From JBOHSA01 sp050732995 (GTDB lineage Bacteria; Gemmatimonadota; Gemmatimonadetes; Gemmatimonadales; GWC2-71-9): a stretch of DNA of 7,408 bases. A program made the position numbers and the translations under genes. Location: the NCBI GenBank assembly GCA_050732995.1, contig JBOHSA010000158.1:1-7408 (forward strand). The letters run 5' to 3'. The notes under the pieces were generated by a model that saw only the letters and a list, made by a program, of their open reading frames with translations, had not been told where the DNA came from and made no database searches. Below, in pieces: positions 1 to 6,108 of this stretch (position 1 is its first letter; each line of letters opens with the position of its first letter).

Positions 1-930
1 GTGCGGCCAACTTCAACACCTTTGCGTGGCCTCATGCCGTCAGCGTTCCCTGCGGCTTGAAGGTCGTGAACAGCCAAACTGTCTGGTACTGCGAAGGTCG
101 CATCATCACCGCCGAACAGTGGAGTGATTCGAGCGGCGCCGTGGAGCACTACCTCGGCATCGGCTCGAGCATCCTCGACCAGCCCGACTCGTCGACGGGC
201 GGGAACGAGGGCCACTCCATGACGTATTCGGTAACGGATCACGGGACGCACAGCGATCTCGAGGTGTTCGACGCAGCTTCGGGCTTTTATTACATCTTCC
301 CCGGCACTGGCTGCAGCCTGTGCCCGCCTGGCGCCCGGTCGGTTTACTGGGACGGCCTCTCCCCCAGCGGACAACCCCTGGCGAGCGGCTACTACAAGAT
401 GATTGTGCGGTTGACCTCGGTGTATTCCTGCGGGTTCACGTGGTGTGGGGGCCCCGTCGTGTCGGACCAGTTCTGGCACTGGGGAACGGGCGGCCCTCCG
501 TGCTGTAACGAGATACGAAGCGACAGTGGAGCCACGTCCGAACCGACGACCCTGTTCCTCCGCCCGCGCGTGCTCATGACCCCGCGACCGCTCGCCCGGA
601 TTACAAAGCACGGCCCCGTTCGTTTCCGATCCCGCCGAGACCACACGGTTGACGCTCTCGGCGCTGGTCCGCGTGCACGGCGTGCGCGGCCTTGCCTTCA
701 GCGTAACCCGCGCGGCTGCTCAGGCCCCCGTGACTATCCGAGTGTACTCGCTGGCGGGACGGCTGATTCGCGTCCTGGTAAACGAGCGCCTAGCCCCCGG
801 AGTGTACGAGATCGGCTGGGACGGACTCGACGAGTCGGGGCGCCGGGCCGCGCCGGGTGTGTATCTTGCCGTCATGTCCGCCGGTTCCTTCCGAGCCACC
901 CAACGCCTCATTCTCAAGCACGCGTCGTAG
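1..930 (+). CDS. Secreted Cys-rich protein with FlgD/T9SS-like Ig modules; 5' truncated, apparently frameshifted
   Basis: The 3' part of a gene that begins before the window. The reading frame starting at base 3 is open from the window edge, so the TTG at 57 is not a convincing start. Two modules resemble the FlgD Ig-like / T9SS C-terminal fold: one at about 252-420 (WDGLSPSGQPLASGYY) and one at about 730-930 (WDGLDESGRRAAPGVY, ending RLILKHAS). The first lies in the frame of base 3 and the second in the frame of base 1, so the gene needs a one-base shift between 580 and about 640. The first part has many cysteines (WYCEG, CSLCPPG, YSCGFTWCGG, PPCCNE), suggesting disulfides outside the cytoplasm. 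In Bacteroidota and related phyla such modules end secreted or surface proteins. The passenger function is unknown because the N-terminus is missing. The next gene starts 4 bases downstream, probably in the same transcript. Confidence 0.65.
580..640 (+). other. Probable +1 frameshift site in the FlgD-Ig protein gene
   Basis: In the frame of base 1 a TGA stands at 577-579, and the frame is open only from 580 to the TAG at 928-930. In the frame of base 3, translation stays plausible to about base 617 and then turns into Arg/Pro-rich sequence. Removing one C from the C4 run at 614-617 joins them smoothly as TKHGPFVSDPAETTRLTL, which restores one continuous protein. This may be a sequencing or assembly indel, or a real inactivating mutation. 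The exact base is inferred. Confidence 0.55.
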
Positions 931-934
931 CACC

Positions 935-1861
935 ATGGGAGCGAGGGCCGCCACGGCAGTGGTACTGCTCTCGGTCGCCCCAATGCTTCCGGGGAGTACG
1001 CAAAGCGCGCACCTGTCGGCGCTGGAGTCTTCCGTACCCGCAGCCGTCGTCGAACCAACCGCCGGGGTCTTCCCTGTCGGCCTAGCTGCCCTGTGGGCCG
1101 ATCCGACCGCCTCGCCGCGCAGCACCGGTGGCCTCTTCGGGGTGTTCGAGTCGTCCTACGCCTCCGTCCGCCTGTATCACTATGCCGTGGGGTTCCGGCT
1201 GGGACCGCGCTGGAGCCTGACGTTCGGCTCGACGGAAATCCGCAACCTCTTCGATACTTCCTTGACGAATCAAGACCCGGGTCTGAGCAGTCTTCGGGCG
1301 CGGGCTCTCTGGACCGGCCTGGACGCGACGGTGGCCAAAGGACGACTCGTCGCCAATCTCGGCCTGGCCCTGGCTACAGACGACAACGTGGGAGAGGTCG
1401 AGGGTTCAACCGTCGGCCGGGCTCAGCTACGCTTGGCTCCGTTTGGTGGCGACTGGCTACAGCTGAGCCTCCAGCACAGTCGAGTGATGGGGGGGTCTAT
1501 TCCCTCGCTCCCATCGGGGCGACAGCGAGCCGCGATTGTGCTATCACGGCACAGTGACGCTGTGTCAGCGTCCTTTGCGGCCGCCCTTTCCCGAGGCGCC
1601 CTGTGGCGTTACTCGGAAACGCGCGGCGCGTACGCCGCGGCGGTTCGGGTAGTCGTGCTCGCGCGGCTGGCAGTCGGCGCCGGGATCGGCCAGTACGAGA
1701 CTACCTACGGCGCGACTCGCTGGGAATGGCTTCGCTCGGCGGACGCTGGCCTGGTGGCCGGTAAGGTCCGCTTTTCCATACGCTATACCAGCACTCGACT
1801 CGGCTTCGGCTCTGGATTTGGCGCATCACTCGGGTATGAAGCGGGCGATGGGGTGCGCTGA
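935..1861 (+). CDS. Predicted outer-membrane beta-barrel protein
   Basis: A 308-residue protein. I chose the ATG at 935 because it gives a typical signal peptide (residues 1-25: Arg, hydrophobic AATAVVLLSVAPML, then STQSA). The frame is open further upstream to a GTG at 857, but that extension overlaps the preceding gene by 74 bases and reads as shadow sequence. The mature part alternates polar and hydrophobic residues with aromatic girdle positions (YASVRLYHYAVGFRLG, RWSLTFGS, DWLQLSLQHS, KVRFSIRYTS, FGASLGYE), as transmembrane beta-strands do. The segment ALWADPTASP (52-61) recalls the 'ADDPTALYWNPAG' region of PorV/PorQ-like barrels. It does not end in the usual C-terminal Phe. No strong Shine-Dalgarno is seen; translation may be coupled to the upstream stop 4 bases away. 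Exact family not recognised; barrel call moderate, partnership with the upstream secreted protein inferred. Confidence 0.65.
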   Translation: MGARAATAVVLLSVAPMLPGSTQSAHLSALESSVPAAVVEPTAGVFPVGLAALWADPTASPRSTGGLFGVFESSYASVRLYHYAVGFRLGPRWSLTFGSTEIRNLFDTSLTNQDPGLSSLRARALWTGLDATVAKGRLVANLGLALATDDNVGEVEGSTVGRAQLRLAPFGGDWLQLSLQHSRVMGGSIPSLPSGRQRAAIVLSRHSDAVSASFAAALSRGALWRYSETRGAYAAAVRVVVLARLAVGAGIGQYETTYGATRWEWLRSADAGLVAGKVRFSIRYTSTRLGFGSGFGASLGYEAGDGVR

Positions 1862-1941
1862 TCGCATGATAGCGAGGCTTGGAGTGACCTCCCGCATCTA
1901 GTCGGGCCATCCGGCACCCCCCCACCGACCCCGGCACCGGT

Positions 1942-1967
1942 CCGCTTCCCGGCGAGCCGGGATGCGG
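1942..1967. terminator. Strong hairpin between the barrel gene and the ferredoxin gene
   Basis: Outer arms CCGC (1942-1945) and GCGG (1964-1967) flank a single T-T mismatch. Inside it are inner arms TCCCGGC (1947-1953) and GCCGGGA (1956-1962), with GA in the centre. The 2-base loop would in practice open to 4 bases. It is followed only by a weak T-containing stretch (TGTACTTTCC), so it is not a textbook intrinsic terminator. It lies 80 bases after the barrel stop codon and may end that transcript or act as an attenuating leader for the next operon. Its 3' arm overlaps the GTG at 1967, arguing against that codon as the ferredoxin start. Confidence 0.4.
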
Positions 1968-1986
1968 TGTACTTTCCGGTCCCACT

Positions 1987-1991
1987 GGGAG
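1987..1991 (+). promoter_or_regulatory. Ribosome binding site favouring the GTG at 1997
   Basis: GGGAG lies 5 bases before GTG 1997. The alternative GTG at 1967 has no such sequence at the right distance and sits in the base of a hairpin stem. This supports 1997 as the ferredoxin start. Confidence 0.45.
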
Positions 1992-1996
1992 ACAGG

Positions 1997-2563
1997 GTGG
2001 CGCTGAAGGATCGTCGCGGGTTTTTCGAAGACTCGCTGGGCTGGCTCGTGCGCGAGGTCGCGGCGCGCACGGAAGCACGCGTCGCGCCGAAGCGCTGGTT
2101 CCGGCCCCCAGGCGCGGCTCCCGAAATCGCTTTCCTGGCCTCGTGCACCCGCTGCGGCGACTGCATCGACGTCTGCCCGGTGCGCGCGATCGTCCCCCTG
2201 CCCGTGTCCGCGGGGGCGGGGCTCGCGACCGGGACCCCGATGATCGACCCCGCCACGCAGCCGTGCGTGGTGTGCGCCGACATGCCGTGCGCCCGCGCCT
2301 GCCAAACGGGCGCCCTAGTCCCGCCGCCCGACGGCTGGGCCCACGTGCACCTCGGCGTGCTGGAGCTGGACCCGGAGCGCTGCATCACCTTCCAGGGGGT
2401 GTCGTGCGGCGTGTGCGCCCGCGCCTGCCCCGTGGGCGAGCGCGCGCTGGCACTCGACGCCCAGGGACGGCCGGTGATCCGCGCCGAGGGATGCGTGGGA
2501 TGCGGGGTCTGCGTGACGGCGTGCGTGACCGTGCCGTCGTCGCTCAAGCTGAGGCTGGTATGA
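1997..2563 (+). CDS. Four-cluster [4Fe-4S] ferredoxin, MauM/NapG/NapF type
   Basis: A 188-residue electron-transfer protein. Sixteen cysteines form four cluster-binding sets: C50/53/56/60 (CTRCGDCIDVCP), C90/93/98/102 (CVVCADMPCARAC), C129/137/140/144 (C-x7-CGVCARACP) and C166/169/172/176 (CVGCGVCVTAC). The first and fourth are classic CxxCxxCxxxC. The wide C-x7-C spacing of the third set is also found in NapF, and the second set with QTGAL after it resembles MauM/NapG proteins. The FRPPGA segment just before the first cluster is also usual for that group. There is no Tat signal or membrane segment, so it is probably cytoplasmic; NapG itself is exported. The start is GTG 1997 with a GGGAG site; GTG 1967 would add 10 residues. 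No nitrate reductase, methylamine dehydrogenase or other oxidoreductase is in the window, so its partner is unknown. It stands 19 bases before the cupin gene, probably on one transcript. Family assignment firm; exact role not. Confidence 0.85.
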   Translation: MALKDRRGFFEDSLGWLVREVAARTEARVAPKRWFRPPGAAPEIAFLASCTRCGDCIDVCPVRAIVPLPVSAGAGLATGTPMIDPATQPCVVCADMPCARACQTGALVPPPDGWAHVHLGVLELDPERCITFQGVSCGVCARACPVGERALALDAQGRPVIRAEGCVGCGVCVTACVTVPSSLKLRLV

Positions 2564-2573
2564 ACCGCACTAC

Positions 2574-2577
2574 GGAG
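2574..2577 (+). promoter_or_regulatory. Ribosome binding site of the cupin gene
   Basis: GGAG five bases before GTG 2583. It supports the GTG start even though an ATG lies upstream at 2560; that ATG opens only an 8-codon frame in a different phase. Confidence 0.5.
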
Positions 2578-2582
2578 TTCCT

Positions 2583-2936
2583 GTGACTGAACTCCCCTAT
2601 AGGGTAGAGAAACCCTGGGGCTACGAGCTGATCTGGGCCCGCACCGACCGCTACGTCGGTAAGATCCTGCATATCGAGGCCGGCCACGTCCTGAGTCTCC
2701 AGTATCACAAGAAGAAAGACGAATCGATCTACGTGCTGACGGGCGAGATCATCCTCCGGCTCCAGACCAACGACAAGACGACCGAGCGGCGCGTCGTCCA
2801 AGGCGGCGCGTTCCATCTGGCTCCCGGGACGATCCACCAGTTCGAGGCCGTGGTCGCGAGCGACCTGCTCGAAGCCTCGACCCCGGAGCTGGACGACGTC
2901 GTGCGACTGAAAGACCGCTACGGGCGGGTGGGATGA
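2583..2936 (+). CDS. Cupin-domain protein, type II phosphomannose isomerase-like
   Basis: A 117-residue single-cupin protein. It matches the C-terminal isomerase domain of type II phosphomannose isomerase/GDP-mannose pyrophosphorylase (ManC): KPWGYE at 10-15, cupin motif 1 with Q40, H42 and E47 as likely metal ligands (SLQYHKKKDE, then TGE), motif 2 with H85 (HLAPGTIHQFEA), and the diagnostic tail DDVVRLKDRYGR at 104-115. Full ManC proteins are around 470 residues with a nucleotidyltransferase in front; here the cupin is free-standing. Such stand-alone cupins are commonly annotated mannose-6-phosphate isomerase (fructose-6-P to mannose-6-P), but many are only related sugar-phosphate binders, so the activity is inferred. 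Its stop overlaps the start of the sugar nucleotidyltransferase gene (ATGA, 2933-2936), implying translational coupling and a shared cytoplasmic sugar-nucleotide pathway. Confidence 0.85.
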   Translation: MTELPYRVEKPWGYELIWARTDRYVGKILHIEAGHVLSLQYHKKKDESIYVLTGEIILRLQTNDKTTERRVVQGGAFHLAPGTIHQFEAVVASDLLEASTPELDDVVRLKDRYGRVG

Positions 2937-3925
2937 AGCTCATCGTCCCGTTGGCGGGGAAGGGGACCCGCCTGCTGCCCCTCACCAAGCGCGTGCCCAA
3001 GCCGCTCGTCCGCGTCGCCGGCCGGCCGGTGATGGACTACGTGATGGACGCCGTGGCGGGCCGCGACATCGACGAGCTGATCGTGATCACCGGGCACCTG
3101 AAGGAGCAGGTCGAGCGCTACATCACGACGCGGTACGGCCTCCCCGCGCGGTTCATCGAGCAGCGCACGCTCGACGGGACGGCGGGCGCGATCAACCTCG
3201 CGCGGCCCTACGTGGACGGCCCGGTCCTGATCGTCTTCGTGGACACGCTGTTCGAGGCCGACCTGGGGGTCGTCCGGACGGTCGACGCCGACGGCATCGT
3301 GTGGGCCAAGGAAGTGGAAGACTACCAGCGGTTCGGCGTGATCGTCACCGATGCGCAGGGCTACATGCGGCGGATCGTCGAGAAGCCCGACACGCCGATC
3401 TCGAAACTCGCCAATATCGGGTTGTACTACATGCGCGATTGGCGCACCCTGTTCGAGGGGATCGCGCACGTCATGGCGCAGCCCGCAGGCAAGGGCGGCG
3501 AGTTCTATCTCACCGACGCCTTCCAGTACATGGTGGACCGGGGGCGGCGCCTGTACACTGCGGCGGTGACCGGCTGGTACGACTGCGGTAAGGTCGGCAC
3601 CCTGCTCGAGACCAACCGCCACCTGCTGGAGAACGGCCGCGCCCGTCGTCCGGCCGGGCCTGTGCCCACGGGTGTCACGTTCCACGACCCGGTGTACGTC
3701 GAGGACGGCGTGACGATCCAGGACTCGGAGATCGGGCCGAACGTCACGCTCGAGACGGGCTCCTCGGTGCACGGCAGCACGATTGTCAACTCGATCCTCG
3801 GCCGGGACGTGCGCGTGGTGCGCGGCACGGTGCGGGACTCGCTGGTGGGGGACGGTGCGGTGATCGAGGGGCGCCGCCTCGAGCGCAGCGTGCTGGACGG
3901 CGGCGAGCTGGCGCCGGCGCGCTAG
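2933..3925 (+). CDS. Sugar-1-phosphate nucleotidyltransferase with C-terminal left-handed beta-helix
   Basis: A 330-residue enzyme that joins a sugar 1-phosphate and an NTP into an NDP-sugar plus pyrophosphate. The N-terminal Rossmann-like catalytic domain (1 to about 235) shows the signature GKGTRLLPLT (9-18) with PKP (22-24), a nucleotide-binding DGTAGAI (81-87), the metal-site Asp D104 (VFVD), EKP (150-152), NIGLYY (161-166) and YDCGK (216-220) followed by TLLETNRHLL. The tail (about 250-312) has hexapeptide-like repeats (VYVEDGVTI, SEIGPNVTL, SSVHGSTIV) typical of a left-handed beta-helix. This layout fits the long glucose-1-phosphate thymidylyltransferase (RmlA-like) group. Whether it uses dTTP, UTP or GTP and glucose or mannose cannot be read here; the overlapping cupin makes a mannose-linked product possible. 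ATG 2933 overlaps the cupin stop. The stop codon shares CTAG with the stop of the opposite-strand kinase gene. Confidence 0.88.
   Translation: MKLIVPLAGKGTRLLPLTKRVPKPLVRVAGRPVMDYVMDAVAGRDIDELIVITGHLKEQVERYITTRYGLPARFIEQRTLDGTAGAINLARPYVDGPVLIVFVDTLFEADLGVVRTVDADGIVWAKEVEDYQRFGVIVTDAQGYMRRIVEKPDTPISKLANIGLYYMRDWRTLFEGIAHVMAQPAGKGGEFYLTDAFQYMVDRGRRLYTAAVTGWYDCGKVGTLLETNRHLLENGRARRPAGPVPTGVTFHDPVYVEDGVTIQDSEIGPNVTLETGSSVHGSTIVNSILGRDVRVVRGTVRDSLVGDGAVIEGRRLERSVLDGGELAPAR
3922..3925. other. Interlocked convergent stop codons (CTAG)
   Basis: The palindrome CTAG holds both stops: TAG at 3923-3925 on the plus strand for the nucleotidyltransferase, and TAG read from 3924 to 3922 on the minus strand for the kinase. 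The two genes overlap by 4 bases, with no room for a terminator between them. A 10-base palindrome GCGCCGGCGC (3911-3920) lies next to it but has no loop or T-tract. Confidence 0.9.
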
Positions 3926-6051
3926 CCCAGCGTGCGGGCCACCGCGGCCCGAAGCTCGCCGATCTCGTAGGGTTTGGGCAGGAATCCGTCGGCCCGGCTC
4001 GCCAGCGCCTTGGCCAGCTGCTCCTCCGGACTGTACCCGGACGAGATCAACACCTTCACGTCCGGCCGGATCGCTTTCAGCAGCTCGAAGACCGCGGCGC
4101 CCCCGCCGGGCAGCACGAGATCGAGGATCACGAGGTCGACGGGTGGGTCGGCGCCGCGCAGGGCCGCCACAGCCGAGCTGCTGTCACCCGCCTCCAGCAC
4201 CTTGTATCCCAATCGCCCGAGCGCCCGCCGCAGGCTGCTGCGGATGATCGCTTCGTCGTCCACGACGAGGATCGTCGCGCCTGACGCCGGCGTACCGGCC
4301 GCCGCCGGTTTCGCCACCGGTGGGGCAGGGGCGGGGGGAGGAGCGGGGGCCTCGGGCTGAGTGGCTGCGACCGGGATGAGCAAATGCACGGTCGTGCCCT
4401 TCCCAAGCGCGCTTTCGAGGCGCACGGTCCCCTGGTGTTCGCGCACCACGCTGTACACCGCCGCGAGACCGAGCCCCGTGGCCTGGTGCATCGGCTTGGT
4501 GGTGAAGAACGGCTCGAACACCCGCTCCAGCGTCGCCGCGTCCATCCCGATCCCGGTATCGCTGACCGAAATGCGGATGTAGCGTCCGGGCGCCGCGCCC
4601 GGCCACCGGCGGTCACCCGGCGCCACCGTCTCCTCAGCCGCCGCGATCGTCAGTCGCGCCTCCCCTCTCCCCCCCCCCCCTCTCCCCCCCCCTGGGTGTC
4701 CCTGCATCGCGTCGCGCGCGTTCAGCACGACCTGCAGGCATGCGGGGACCAGGTGATCGGCGTCCCCCGCCAGCGCGGGAAGCCCGGGGGCCACCTGGAC
4801 GTCCACCCGGACGGTGTCGGGCAGCGTGGCGCGGGCCAGCGCCGCCGTGCCCTCTACGACCGCCGCGGGGGCCGTGGGCCGAATGGTGAGCGGCGTCTGA
4901 CGCGTAAACCGCATCAGCTCCTGCGTCAGGCTGCGGCCGCGCCGCACCGCTTCGGTGATGGCGTCGAGGTCGGCCGTGGCACCCGGCGTCGCGTCCTGCC
5001 GTAACACCGAGGCGTGCGTCAGGATGCCGCCCAGCAGATTGTTGAACTTGTGCGCGATGCCGCCGGCGAAGCGTGCCAACGAGTCGAGCCGCTGCTCCTG
5101 TACCCGGCGGCGCTCGCGCGCGCGGCGCTGGGCCACGTTCCGGAGAATCGCCTGGATGACCGGCCCTTTCGGCGTCTCGGCGCGGGCGAACGTCACCTCG
5201 ACCTCGACCGGCCGGCCCTCGCCGTCGAGCACTGTCCGCGTCGCTGATCGCAGCTTCCCGTCGAGGGCGGCGAGATGCTCGTTCATGACCCCCTCGCCCC
5301 CGGTCGAGCTCGCGCTCTGATCCGCGGCATAGAAATCCCGCAGCCGCGACCCGACCAGCCGGTCCGGTGCCCGACCGAAGAGCTCGCCGAGCTGCGGGTT
5401 GGCTTCGCGGATCGCGCCCGTCTGATCGAGCACCGCGATCGCGTCCCCGGCGCCTTCGAACAGGGCGCGGTATCGCGCTTCGGAAGACGCCACGCGCCGG
5501 CGCTCGAGCCCCGCGAGGTAGGAGCCGGCGACGCTCGCGGCCGCGAGCAGGACCAGGGTGAACAGCAGGCGCACGTGCTCCGGTCCCGATGAGACGGTAG
5601 CGGGGGAGGGCGGTGGAGGGGACGCCAATAGCAACACCAGCACGGCGGCCGCCGCGACGTTCAGCGCGGCGAACCCTGCCTGCCATTGCCACGGCCAGGG
5701 CATGAACAGGGCTGCGCCGAAGATGACGGCCACGACGAGCGCCGCTTGCTCCCACGGCACGATGGGGTGGACCAGCGCGACGACGAGTCCGGCAACGGTG
5801 GCGTCCAAGCCGAGCAGCAGGGCGAGCACGCGCAGGGTGCCTTCGCTGCGCCGGGGAGACGCGAAGAGCCCCAACCCCACGGCGATCCCCGCCACCGCCA
5901 GGCGAATGACCAGCATGCGGCCCCCCCCCTCGGCCGCGGGGGCGAAGGCGCCCACGAGCTGCCGGCCGAGCGCCAGCGCGGCGATCGCCCACGCGACGAT
6001 GCGGAGGGCGCGGGCCTGGGTGGCCGTGGAGCCAAGGAGCGGGGGTGCCAT
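3922..6051 (-). CDS. Hybrid sensor histidine kinase (six-segment membrane region, PAS, HisKA, HATPase, REC)
   Basis: A 709-residue inner-membrane sensor kinase. Six hydrophobic segments fill about residues 15-180. A PAS domain (about 190-309; RYRALFEGAGDAIAVLD) and a short charged coiled segment follow. The phosphoacceptor box has H334 in FAGGIAHKFNNLLGGI. In the ATPase domain N444 is in VLNARDAM, the G1 box is DTGIGM (498-503), then FEPFFTTK and GLGLA (526-530). A Pro/Ala-rich linker (about 563-591) leads to a receiver domain with D598/D599, phosphoacceptor D644 (ILDLVLPGGG) and K693 (LPKPY). All catalytic residues are present. The H-box has Lys where Asp or Glu is usual (AHDFNNLL). A Gly/Arg insert (454-463) follows the N box, encoded by poly-G tracts. 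Start: ATG 6051; an in-frame GTG at 6090 would add 13 residues, and neither has a clear Shine-Dalgarno. No separate response regulator is nearby; signal unknown. Confidence 0.9.
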   Translation of the reverse strand: MAPPLLGSTATQARALRIVAWAIAALALGRQLVGAFAPAAEGGGRMLVIRLAVAGIAVGLGLFASPRRSEGTLRVLALLLGLDATVAGLVVALVHPIVPWEQAALVVAVIFGAALFMPWPWQWQAGFAALNVAAAAVLVLLLASPPPPSPATVSSGPEHVRLLFTLVLLAAASVAGSYLAGLERRRVASSEARYRALFEGAGDAIAVLDQTGAIREANPQLGELFGRAPDRLVGSRLRDFYAADQSASSTGGEGVMNEHLAALDGKLRSATRTVLDGEGRPVEVEVTFARAETPKGPVIQAILRNVAQRRARERRRVQEQRLDSLARFAGGIAHKFNNLLGGILTHASVLRQDATPGATADLDAITEAVRRGRSLTQELMRFTRQTPLTIRPTAPAAVVEGTAALARATLPDTVRVDVQVAPGLPALAGDADHLVPACLQVVLNARDAMQGHPGGGRGGGGRGEARLTIAAAEETVAPGDRRWPGAAPGRYIRISVSDTGIGMDAATLERVFEPFFTTKPMHQATGLGLAAVYSVVREHQGTVRLESALGKGTTVHLLIPVAATQPEAPAPPPAPAPPVAKPAAAGTPASGATILVVDDEAIIRSSLRRALGRLGYKVLEAGDSSSAVAALRGADPPVDLVILDLVLPGGGAAVFELLKAIRPDVKVLISSGYSPEEQLAKALASRADGFLPKPYEIGELRAAVARTLG
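4669..4692 (-). repeat. Poly-G tracts (12 and 9 bases) within the kinase ATPase domain
   Basis: On the coding strand nine G, then AGA, then twelve G, then AGAGGGG. The plus strand shows C12 at 4669-4680 and C9 at 4684-4692. Both runs are multiples of three and encode GGG-R-GGGG-R, a flexible insert between the N box and the next strand (RLTIAAAEE). The runs are slippage-prone and have G-quadruplex potential; a one-base change would put the rest of the kinase, including the receiver domain, out of frame. Confidence 0.85.
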
Positions 6052-6080
6052 TGGGCAACAAGCTACGCCGTCCAAGGACC

Positions 6081-6108
6081 TTGACGGCACCAGGCGGCAG
6101 ACTAACTT
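6081..6108 (+). promoter_or_regulatory. Possible sigma-70-type promoter for the tetR-tolC operon
   Basis: TTGACG (6081-6086) is a near-consensus -35, with TAACTT (6103-6108) as a weak -10 after 16 bases. The -10 would overlap the palindromic operator, which would suit autorepression. The -10 match is poor, and the -35 lies inside the kinase's longer reading frame if GTG 6090 is its start. Confidence 0.3.

Larger units (their letters stand above)
1862..1996. other. Intergenic gap, 135 bases
   Basis: No convincing gene. The frame shared by both flanking genes stays open through this gap, but its translation is Pro-rich (PPPTPAPVRFP), lacks domain features and has no good start. It contains a C7 run at 1917-1923 and the hairpin at 1942-1967. 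I see no persuasive sigma-70 promoter for the ferredoxin gene here. Confidence 0.6.

Noticed and set aside
580..640. Programmed ribosomal frameshift in the Ig-module gene
   Set aside because: No recognisable slippery heptamer, internal Shine-Dalgarno or downstream stimulatory structure was seen; an indel in a C run is simpler.
857..934. Upstream extension of the barrel gene to GTG 857
   Set aside because: It overlaps the preceding gene's end and adds a segment with no signal-peptide character; ATG 935 gives a proper signal peptide.
57..1085. A 342-codon plus-strand frame starting at TTG 57
   Set aside because: The frame is open to the window edge, so 57 is not the true start. After about 617 its translation becomes Arg/Pro-rich shadow sequence over the real C-terminal module and the signal peptide of the next gene.
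1891..1906. Small inverted repeat CCCG / CGGG as terminator
   Set aside because: Only 4-base arms with an 8-base loop and no T-tract, expected by chance at this GC content.
1783..2547. Minus-strand 254-codon frame over the ferredoxin gene
   Set aside because: Low-complexity Ala/Thr/Ser/Pro composition without domain; antisense to a gene with 16 ordered cysteines. GC-rich DNA keeps such frames open.
2918..3772. Minus-strand 284-codon frame over the nucleotidyltransferase
   Set aside because: His/Asp/Arg-rich shadow of a well-supported enzyme gene; no recognisable domain.
4634..6061. Minus-strand 475-codon frame over the kinase
   Set aside because: Arg/Gly/Pro-rich out-of-frame shadow of the kinase. 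No domain is seen in it.
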